A stretch of 64,000 nucleotides of DNA, from contig NC_081412.1 in NCBI RefSeq assembly GCF_030272615.1, positions 144,414,247 through 144,478,246 of the forward strand, in the 5' to 3' direction. Both the position numbers and the translations under genes were made by a program. This stretch comes from Cryptomeria japonica. Its lineage: Eukaryota > Streptophyta > Pinopsida > Cupressales > Cupressaceae. Each line of letters opens with the position of its first letter. Position 1 is the first letter of the stretch. Under the pieces are notes generated by a model that was given only the letters and a program-made list of their open reading frames with translations, made no database searches and had not been told where the DNA came from. Shown here one piece after another: positions 54,840 to 64,000 of the stretch.

Positions 54840-55238
54840 AAAACCTTGACAATTATACTTCGATGGTTGATACATGCAACATGGCATAGGAGTTGGTATC
54901 CTCTTTATCACACCTCAAGGGGATTCTATTCCTAAATCCCATCTATTGTCATTTCCTTTCACCAATAATATAGCAGAGTATGAGGCATTAACAACAAGTT
55001 TATGAATTGTGGTTCAATGGAAGATCCAGGTGCTTCATGTTTTTGGGGATTCTCAACTTGTAATTCATCAAGCAAATGATGACTACCAGGCAAAAGATGA
55101 AAAATTATTGCCTTATAAGAAAATGGTAGATGACTTCAAGCAATACTTCACAGAGATAATCTTTGAGAAAATTTTAAGAGAAAACAATCGAGTTGTAGAT
55201 GCCATGGCTACTATTGCTTCATTGATTGCACTACCATA
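54840..55238 (+). pseudogene. Element C second, archaeal-type RNase H
   Basis: YFDG...GIGVGILFITPQGDSIP, then TNNIAEYEALTTSL, VFGDSQLVIHQANDDYQAKD and ENNRVVDAMATIASL. These match the acidic active-site blocks (D, E, D, D) of the additional RNase H that marks Tat-lineage plant retrotransposons. It lies between the first RNase H and integrase, as expected. A TGA at about 55003 interrupts it. Confidence 0.88.
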
Positions 55239-55439
55239 GAATGAGCCCTGCTATGAGTTCTTGGTGGATAGCCTTTTGGTTCCCTCATATGAGATCACTC
55301 CTACCAAGATGATATGTGTCATTGGCCTCAATTCCCCTTGGTACTGTTCCATTTTTACATACTTCGCAACAATACTCTTCCCCTTGACCTTTCCAATAAT
55401 TAGCGCCGCACTTTCATCTGCCAATCTTCTCGCTACGTC

Positions 55440-56590
55440 ATTTTAGCCAATACTCTTTACCATCAAGGTCTAGATGACACTCTTCTTAGATGTTTAGAAA
55501 GTGACGAAGCTCATATTGCGTTACAAGAGGTTCATGATGGTATATGTGGTGCCCATTCTAGTGATCCGACCTTAGCTAAGAAACTTATCAGGATTGGATA
55601 CTACTGGCCCACTATGGAAAAAGACTCATATCAATTTTTCAAGAAATGTAAGCAATGTCAGATTCATGGAGAGCTCATTCATGTGCCAACTCAAGAACTT
55701 CAACCGATCGTGACTCCTTGGCCCTTTTTGTCAGTGGGGACTCGATATCATAGGCAAGATTCACCCTCCTTCCAATGGCCATAAATTCATTATCACTACC
55801 ACAAAATATTTCATGAAATGGATTAGCCATTCCTCTCACCCAAGTCACAGGAAAATAGATTGTGACATTCATCCTCAATTACATCATCTTTCGATATGAT
55901 GCCCCTCTTTCCATCATCACAAATAATGGATGTCCCTTCAAAAATCAGGATGTTTGTGAAATTTGTGATCGGTTCCATATTAACCACCACTTCTCTACTC
56001 CGTACTACCCTCAAGGTAATGGTCAAGCTGAGGTGTCTAACAAAACCATTCTTAGAATCCTCAAAAAGATAGTCGATGATAATGGCTGAAATTGACACAT
56101 CCAACTCAATCCCGCACTTTGGGCTTATCACACAAGTATTCGCACACCTACTAGAGCCACCCCTTATTCACTTGTCTATGATGTTGAAGCTATCTTTCCT
56201 ATTGAGGTTGAGTTACCATCCTTACGAGTCTCTTTGTGCGATATAATCAATGATGAAGACTATAGGGTCTCCCGCTTATAGGAATTAGAACTATTGGATG
56301 AGCGATGACAAACTACTTTTAATCATCTTAAGGCTTATCGACAATTTATGAGTCGCAGCTACAATCATAAGGTAAAGCCTCATACATTTGAGGTAGGTGA
56401 CTTAGTATTGAGAGAGAATCCTAAAAATCAGCAAGACCAAGAAAAGAAAGGAAAATTTGAGCCCAATTGGCTTGGTCCTTATGTCATCACAACAGTCTAT
56501 GGATTAAGTGCATATCAACTCTAAACACCAGATGGAGAACCTTTGGAAGATCCTATCAACAACATGCACCTTCGCAATTTTTACACATAG
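55440..56590 (+). pseudogene. Element C integrase, second catalytic Asp changed
   Basis: The HHCC zinc-finger region is readable (LQEVHDGICGAHSSDPTLAK ... KKCKQCQIHG, 55525-55670). The catalytic core follows: WGLDIIGKI (first Asp, about 55735), SIITNNGCPFKNQ (about 55912, where ITDNG is expected, so Asp is Asn) and GQAEVSNKT (Glu, about 56024). ALWAYHTSIRTPTRATPYSL and the GPY-type tail NWLGPYVITTVYG come next. The frame ends at TAG 56588-56590. Several stops and a frameshift occur around 55700-55750. Confidence 0.92.
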
Positions 56591-59270
56591 CTCTTCAGAA
56601 TATCCTAATATTAATAAATAAAAAAATTTAAAAAATATCAAAAATACAAAAAAATCATAAAAATCATAAAAATAAAAAAATTGTTACTTGGTGAAAACCT
56701 GACAAAAAGGCACCTTGTGACACAAAAATAATAATTGAAAAATCAAAAAAAGTAAAGAGAAATAAATTTGTCTAATGGTGAAAACCACTTCAGGGCGCCC
56801 TGGGTAAGTAACATGGTGAAAATTGGGTTATCGACACCATGTGTAGAGACATTACTCCTCTCTCCTTTAGGATCCAATCTCATCCTTTCACCTTGCACAC
56901 ACTCACAACATACGCCTCCATAATAAATTTACCCATTCTCATCATGGCTTGTTATTGATCTACCTAAGATTGGTTAGCCATTCATAATAAACCTTCCCTT
57001 TCCCCCTTTCCTTCCATAATAAATTAGGTCCAATATGAAATTGGGGTAAAATCCTAAGTCTCATAATGGAAGTGGTACCTTGAGCATCACATGTTTTGAG
57101 GAGCATCATCTTTTCATTCCTCCTTTTTGTGCACAATCTGTAATAAAAGATCACTTGCATCACCAATCCACAATAAAGTTTTGATATTCTTCACAATAAA
57201 GTATTAGTTTCATGGATTCAGTCAGTTTCAAATGAGACACAAGCAACAATGGGATTTCAACAAATCAAATCTTTCAGTAGATTTTGGCAACAACATGTTT
57301 TTCAACATTATCTATCCTTTCTCAGGATAACAAAATTGTGACCAAATCAAACATGTTAACATATGTGGCAAGGAACACAAATAAATTGAATATTTCATTG
57401 TGTGTTGGTGTCAGCTCTTGGTTTTCTTTTGATTTCATCTTTTTGGTGACATGTCTTTTAGCTTTTTTGGGATGTCTTTGACTAGAGATTATATCTCCAT
57501 GATGTCTTTGACTAGAAAGGCAAGGATGGGATATGATTCACCTACTATTGTTTTGTTGTCTGTGGATTGTCTCTTAGTAATGCTATGACTTGTCCAAGGA
57601 TATGAGGACATTGTGAGTCTATTGTGAACTAGGGCATTCCTTGTTTGCTACTGTATGATCTCCATGCAAATAGGTACAATGACTTTTTGGGTCGAACCTA
57701 TACCTCAATGGTCATAACCTATTTGTCATAATACAACTCAATGATTATAATAGAACAAGAAGCTCTTTCACTTCCATATCTTCTACCTTCCATCGCCCTT
57801 TCTTGATTGTCCTCCATTGTCCTTTTATGAGTCTATGTAGCCCACTATCACATGAATGAGTATAATGACATGCCAAAATAATCTTCATTTCATGTAGTTT
57901 GCACTTGCATTACCACATATTAGCATTTCATGCATACATATAGATATTACAATCGCATCACATCTTACATATATCACTGATTAGCATTTGCATTCTCAAT
58001 ATAAAAAACATAAAGGAACAAAAAAGTAATGCATCTCATCATGTACATTTCCATCACATTAAGCATCATAAGCATCATAACATCATAATAAAATATGTAA
58101 CATGCATTATCATATAGAATCATGGCATTGCATCACATAATCATAAAAGCATATAGAAACATCGCATAGAAACACATGCATATAGTTTCCACAAGGATGG
58201 ATAATCTCATATATATATCAAAAAAATAATAAAGTGTCATAATACAATGATGTCAATATCATATAGGGCTACAAAATCACCCAAAGGTGTCTACATCATC
58301 ATACAAAAACTGATACAAAATGGGATCTAAAGGAGCTATGATGAATTTCCTCCCTCAGAACTAGTTGACCTCGAAGGAATCTAAGCTCCCAAAGGACTAG
58401 CCCTTGGATCATCTCATTTGTACCCTCTTGCAGACCCTGCGGGACCATCTTTTCACCAAAGCAATTTACAGCCTTGTGTTTGCCCAATTCTTAGGCATAT
58501 ACATAATGTGTCTCCATCCCATTGCCTAGATCACGACGTGGTCTTCATCAGTCAAATCTATTCATAACCATCATGTCACAGGGAATCACTCTCTAGACTC
58601 AATATGGGGTAAGTACTCTTGCATCGAATCAAATCAATCATGTCAATCGTAGTGGTACTCATGTTCATCACATAGTATTTCTTTTTATTCTATCCCAGCC
58701 TAGTGGTACCTATGTCCATCACATGGTGTTGCTCATCAGGATCTATCCTAGTGCTTATGTCTATCACATGGTGCTGCATCCTAGTGTATATGTTTGTTAC
58801 ATTGCACTATATCCTATCTTGCTAGAGCACTCACCAGATTTTATCTATTCGACGACTTATCCTACATTCAACTTAGCAAACCTACCTGTTTAGGGCACTT
58901 GTTTGAGTGAATCCTCTCGACAACTTATCCAATTGGCAACGTATGTTTATCACATAATTGTCAATTCTACCCTTGTTTTCAGTTTGTCTTCCCTAGGGCA
59001 CCTATTTGAGTGAATCCTCTCAGCAACTTATTCAATTGGTAGCGTATGTTCATCACAGAACTATCAATTTTGGCCTATTAAGACAGATACGATTTTGTTG
59101 ATTTCTCGGGTCAGTCTTTTTTAGCCCATCTTTCTTATTGAGAGATTGTCTACGATCATTTCAAATATTTTAATCCAATTTCTTAATGGGGCATATCATT
59201 CCCGTCATGGGGCAACTTTGTATTAGTTTATCTTATCTTCTTTGAGCCAACGCGACAAGATGCATTGTCT
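56591..59270 (+). other. Element C 3' untranslated region with short repeats
   Basis: About 2.7 kb without coding. Near its start, the motif ggtgaaaacc followed 10-15 bases later by ggc(g/a)cc occurs at 56689 and 56776, with a weaker one at 56813. A cat(c)ata-rich stretch spans 57.9-58.2 kb. Two tandem families lie near the end: tatgtccatcacatggtg-like units (about 58650-58810, four copies) and a unit starting agggcac-t-tttgagtgaatcctctc (58897 and 58992). Confidence 0.75.
58640..59075. repeat. Two short tandem-repeat families in element C's 3' region
   Basis: Family 1: ctagtg(gt)-ctatgtccatcacatggtgt at about 58647, 58690, 58751 and 58783 (diverged). Family 2: about 95-bp period, agggcac..gtttgagtgaatcctctcg-caacttat-caattgg-a-cgtatgtt-atcaca at 58897 and 58992. 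Confidence 0.8.
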
Positions 59271-59285
59271 CAAAGAGGGGCAAAA
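59271..59285 (+). other. Element C polypurine tract
   Basis: CAAAGAGGGGCAAAA lies directly before the 3' LTR. Confidence 0.8.
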
Positions 59286-60020
59286 TGTAGACACCTAAAA
59301 TTGTCCTATCTAATTAAATAAATATTTTTATTTATTTAATTATTTTATCCTAGGTCTTCTATTAATTAAATAAATACTTTTATTTGTTTAAATTATCCTT
59401 TTCCTAAATTAAATAAATATTTTATTTATTTAATTGATCCCACTTCCTCTATTAATTAAATAAATATTTATTTATTTAATCAATTCAGTAGCCTTTTCTA
59501 CTCATGACACATGCCATTCATCTCTTAATTCTTCTCTTACCTACCCTCTCATTATTTTCTTATTTCCTCTACCTACCCTTTAATCCTAGCCGATCATTTA
59601 TCTTTACACCTCTTAATTTTATCCTTCCATTTCCTGAAGTGTTCTCTATATAAGAGGATGCCCTCTTCCTTTTCAACCCTAATCAATGTGTCTAATCATC
59701 TAATCCCCTAATGGCAAAATCAAGCCTTCTTGCGATCAAACTATCAACCACATTTCCGTTCTTTGTTGAGCTCTTGTGCACACATAAAATCTCAAAGCAA
59801 ATATATCAAACAAGATCAATGGAGATAGGAAGAAATGGAGATTGAAACCCTACTAGACATGTGAATGATATATCTTATTTTATTTTGTTCATTTGCATGG
59901 CCTTAGGTATCTTCATTTGTGTATGGTGGATCATTTTCATTGTTACGCTAGGGTTTTGTGGTTGGATCTTTGTTAGTCTTTCAATATTGTTGTTTCCATT
60001 ATTTGTTTTCACCATATACC
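59286..60020 (+). repeat. Element C 3' LTR, four palindromic units
   Basis: 735 bp. It lacks about 63 bases of the 5' LTR, namely one palindromic unit plus spacer, and ends ATACC rather than ATACA. TATA box TATATAAG at 59647-59654. Confidence 0.95.
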
Positions 60021-60025
60021 GATAT

Positions 60026-60960
60026 AATTGCAGTCATACTTTTTACATTATTCTATTTATAACTTCACCCTACCTAAACTTTTGAAATATAATTCCACTC
60101 CATGTACTTAAAAAATATTTACTAAATCTTTCCCAAAATAATATAATAGATATTCGTCATTTTTTCAAGAAAATGTGTTTACTTAATTTTTCCTTGCATA
60201 ATAAGTCTATGATATGTTATAATGTTATTATGCAACTTCAACTGCAAGCTATCAAGAATGCATTAGAAGTTACCCATTTACATTAGGTTAATGTTCTTTG
60301 TACTATTGTACATGTGCCACCTTCCCCTTCTCACAATATTTATCTCCTCCGTAAGAGCATAAATGTGACTAGGATAACAATGATTGTACTAGACATAATT
60401 CTTGTGGTTCACATGACTTTCTTCAACATAGAGAGCATGGATGGTCCTAATAAGAATATATGTTTTATGTTACCTCTCAACCACGTGATAAGGACATCTA
60501 AGATTGGTTAGACAATGGTAACATCTCTTGGTTGAGATTGTCCATTTTTCCTATAAGAAATAGAATTAAGTCTAATGAGAAACACAATAAAAAAAGGATA
60601 CATTATATGATGGGATCCAATTTAAGATGAATGAGACCTCCTATATGACTAGAATACACCCTCTTATCACAATCCTAACACTTCTTCCCACTAATTCAAT
60701 TGCTCTTGTTCACGATATAATTCCAATTATACTTTTTATATTTTTATGTTTATATCTTCACCTTACCTCAACTTTTCAAAATATAATTCCACTCCATTTA
60801 CTTTCTCAAAATAATATATTAGACACTTACTCATCCCCAAAGAATAAGAAGTTAAAAATTGAATATAAACAATAAAAAATTTGAAGAGGTCTTTAGGACA
60901 TGTCATTCTAAAGACAACGACAAAAATCATATTAGAAAACATTTCTTCTAAAGTCAAAGA
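60026..60960. repeat. Tandem-duplication: remainder of first unit and sister unit
   Basis: 60026-60280 completes the unit cut by element C. 60285-60718 repeats 38416-38847, and the following about 115 bases repeat 60021-60135 (gatataatt-ca-t-atactttttatatt, ataattccactcca). GATAT at 60714-60718 is the uninterrupted counterpart of the target site. Open frames here are short and not called. Confidence 0.85.
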
Positions 60961-61880
60961 GTCCAAATCACATCGTTGGTCTATGATATAGTTATATATA
61001 CTATTATATACAGGTATCTTTTCATTCTACTATTATATACTTTTATGAAATCCATACTGTATCTATAGTATTATTATTAATCTAAAATAATTTATTATTA
61101 TTTTTAATCTCAAATATTATTGGAGGACTTTATATGGCTTATCACCAATAATTAGGTGCATGAATAAGATTGGAATCACAATTGGATTGGTATTATTATC
61201 TCATGTGACTAGTCACCATCAATGCCAATCAATTATACACATAACACATGGCACTCAAACATTTTAATTCATTATTTATCACATGCCCTCTCATCATAGT
61301 ATGTTTGAATTTAGTGGGCCATTCTATACTTCTATCACCATATTGGGCTAAACATTGACTAAACCTTTTTGTAAAGAATTTCATAAGTTCTAATTTATTA
61401 TATAAAATTATAAAGAGGTTTCTATTCTTTTTCTCCTAATAATTAGGGGCCTAAAGTTGTCAAGGACAATTTTTGCCTATAATAAATGCTTCTTTTATTT
61501 AATTATGAAGGTTTGAATGTCAATAATGTAATCCCAACGGGAAGGAATAGGAGGTTATGATAGAAGCATCTTTAGCAAAATAATTATGATATATTTAAAA
61601 AAACAATATGATTAGTTTATACTTCCCTCTTTTTAATTCAAAGTTATATTTTTGTTTTGAAAAATTATATAAAAAAACATATATTTTTTTAGATTAATTT
61701 AGATTGAATGAATCAAATGTTTCTAATTTAGTATAAATTTAAGTTCATATTCATTAAAAGTATTTGCAGATTAATGTAATATTTGAATTAAAGGTTAAAG
61801 TATTGAATGATTTCTAATGTAGTGTTAAATTTTGAAATATTTCTAATTTGGATATGTTATATCTTTGTTAGTGTATTGTT
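60961..61880. other. No feature recognised
   Basis: AT-rich DNA without coding islands or terminal repeats on either strand. Confidence 0.45.
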
Positions 61881-64000
61881 TTGAGTTGTGTTGAGTTTAT
61901 GTACTATTTCAAATGAAGCCCATGAGTTGGGGATCTTTCCACCTTTAAAGATGTATTATTTGTGCATGGATTTGATCTTATTAAATGTGCACCTCTCTTA
62001 TGTTGCTAGCTCAATTAACCTTTATTTACTATGCTATTTGCTATAATTTAGAGAGTGTGATATTTAGAAATGCTTTTAGATAAAAGTTGTTATGTTTCTA
62101 GAAGACATGTTCTTCTTTGTCAACTCCTAAAAATTGAAGGCAACCAGTCTGAATTGTACAAATTTCTACTAAGATGAATATGCAAATCTAAATTTCCTTT
62201 AGTACACCAATTTTGAATTCTCTATATTTAGGATGTGAAATAGATGCAAATGAATGCCATTAAATACAAACACATAACATCAAATCACACAAAAAAGTGT
62301 TTAGTTGTTGTGGATGATGGGTAAGGTGTGGATAAATGTATTAGGATGGGTGTGTATAAGGATAGGTAAGGCTTGGATACGAGCCCAAGTTTGAAAAGGA
62401 TTGAGGTGTGTACATGTATTAAGACTTTCTTACTAAATGGTTCAAAAAACTAAATGAAAAATGGAATGGGTTTGAAAATTTCTTCATTCTTAAATGATTG
62501 ATGAAAATTGTAAATTTACATGATAGGAATGTCATTTTATATTAATATTCTAATGACAAAATTTTATACCTTTCACTTTCCCTCTTTGTTTTGAACTCAC
62601 TTTGACTATTTTTTTTCTTAATATAATGATAATTGTGCAAAATAATGTATTTTGCACAAAAAATGGCAAACAATCTAATCTAAGTCAAGATATATCTTCT
62701 CTCATTTCTAAATTCCATAATAGAATCTTAGTTTATCTATGCATTACCCTAGTTTAAATTTGCAAATATAAAATATATTTATAAAATTGATCCTAACTTT
62801 TTTGAAAGTTTAATTTTTTCAATTGGGCTTATATTCCTTCTTTCCAATTGTACATCTTGAGCCTACTAAATCACATAATATTTGAATTACACACTAGGTA
62901 CTTTCATAAAAGGACAAACTCAGTTCATTTTGATCATCTAGTGTATATCTATAACACACCTAAGACCTTGCATACAAAGATGGAATATTGCACTATCATA
63001 AGAGCATTGACATAAACATTCTAGGAAATATTGAAATACTTGAAATTGATATCTATAATATTTTTTAAAGGAGAATAATCCTAACCTAGAAAATATAACA
63101 AAAGGTGGTTGTTAACACCACCACATTATTATTGCATGCCTAGATATCTAGGAAAAAATATTTTCCACATGCAAAAGGATTATAATGCTTAGGCTTAGAT
63201 CTATGGATCATATTAGATGTGTATTAATTTTAAATCCATGATAATGCAATTCAATTCTGTAGTCAAGAAAGTTAAGCATTACAATAAGGAAAAAAAATCT
63301 TTTTTCTTGAGGAAGTCATCTAGAATAATTATGAATTTCTTGGTGTTGGGATTAGTCAATTAGTAACATTTCTCAGACAAAAATAAACATCAACTCAAGA
63401 GCTAAAAGCCAATTTATTATCATTTAAGATTCCATATAATTTAATCTAGATAATTTTTATTCGAACACTCTTTATTCTAAGGCATTTTCTAATTACTGTA
63501 GCAATTATTTACTTATTCTAGGGTTACCTATAAATATATTTTAAATATTTGCATTCCTATAGTTTAGTCCTTACACTAATATTTTTAACTATTCCTTTTG
63601 CATTATCATTTTGATTGTGTGTATGACCCCACATCCATAGAAATTAGCTATCACACATTAATAGTCAAATTATGTTTAGATAATTGATGTGTTAGAATAT
63701 GTGCACAAATGAACTTAATTAATGCATGGATTAGGTGAATGTATAGTAATTTTTTAATATGTGGATTAATGTATGAGTATGGATGTGTATAGGAATATGA
63801 AATGACTAGGAGAATGAGCCCAACTTAACAAAATATTATGTCATTTGTCAATGTGGATATGTATTAATGCATAATCATACAATGGGAACATAACAAAATT
63901 GCACTAGTACAAGTGTGTAAATTTCACCATTATATTTTACCCCTACTTTGAGGCACATGTGTTGAGGTAGAATAATTATGTATCTCAAAGCATGTAGCAT
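61881..64000. repeat. Old dispersed repeat, right copy (left copy 3050-4260)
   Basis: Collinear blocks shared with 3.05-4.26 kb in the same orientation, clearest from about 63805 to the window end (gagcccaactt, attatgtca-ttgtcaatgt, cccctactttgaggc). The right copy is longer, with extra sequence between blocks. No protein is recognised. The repeat continues beyond the window. Confidence 0.6.

Larger units (their letters stand above)
38848..60020 (+). mobile_element. Element C: Tat-lineage Ty3/gypsy retrotransposon (21 kb with nested DNA)
   Basis: Perfect 5-bp target duplications GATAT at 38843-38847 and 60021-60025. LTRs are 796 bp and 735 bp (TGTAGACACC...ATACA/ATACC). Internal order: PBS, long leader interrupted by nested DNA from 40411, gag, protease, G-patch-like segment, RT, RNase H, archaeal-type second RNase H, integrase with a GPY-type tail, about 2.7 kb of 3' untranslated DNA, purine tract. 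The domain order and second RNase H before integrase define the Tat (Ogre-like) lineage. All coding regions carry stops or frameshifts, and catalytic residues of RT and integrase are changed, so the element is dead. Confidence 0.93.

Overview
This is nuclear DNA of a seed plant with a large, retrotransposon-rich, AT-rich genome. A gymnosperm such as a conifer is my best guess. It rests on the style of the chloroplast gene, a decayed PPR-DYW gene and several old, deeply nested LTR elements; nothing in the window proves it. There is one intact gene: a single-exon gene for the chloroplast Calvin-cycle regulator CP12 (1809-2231, plus strand). A G-box and an I-box lie 140-200 bases upstream. Everything else I can identify is mobile-element DNA, a pseudogene or simple repeat.

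Left part (1-19.7 kb). CP12 is flanked upstream by a broken three-copy tandem repeat and downstream by an old dispersed repeat that reappears at the far right end. A decayed PPR-DYW gene (5.3-8.2 kb), with tandemly repeated PPR-derived units, is interrupted by a small gag-only retroelement on the minus strand (5589-7126). Next come CA/GT/TA microsatellites, several probable solo or truncated LTRs (9562-11074, 12271-~14150, ~14800-15727, 18022-18632) and a minus-strand coding relic with a 51-residue tandem repeat (~16.4-16.9 kb).

Middle (19.7-36.9 kb). Element A (19679-27342) is a Ty3/gypsy chromovirus with 2.1-kb LTRs and a perfect ACTAG target duplication. Much of gag, RNase H and integrase is deleted, and its protease and RT active sites carry Asp-to-Asn changes. 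A 1184-bp solo LTR (23745-24928, duplication GATTC) sits inside its RT. Element B (29402-36865, duplication ACCAA) has 795-bp LTRs, a coiled-coil plus zinc-knuckle gag-like ORF and a long unfamiliar second ORF, but no pol. It also holds an inverted LTR-bearing 3' fragment of a relative.

Right part (37-64 kb). Element C (38848-60020, duplication GATAT) is a 21-kb Tat-lineage Ty3/gypsy element. It carries gag, protease, a G-patch-like segment, RT, RNase H, a second (archaeal-type) RNase H and integrase, all broken by stops and frameshifts. A further pol-less element, D (from 40411, right end unresolved), is nested in its leader and carries a ~680-codon ORF that resembles element B's second ORF in layout. 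Element C landed in one unit of an older ~690-bp tandem duplication whose sister unit at 60.7 kb still shows the uninterrupted site. The least explained material is the pair of pol-less ORFs, the reiterated palindromic units at 41.3-42.6 kb and the palindromic repeats in element C's LTRs.
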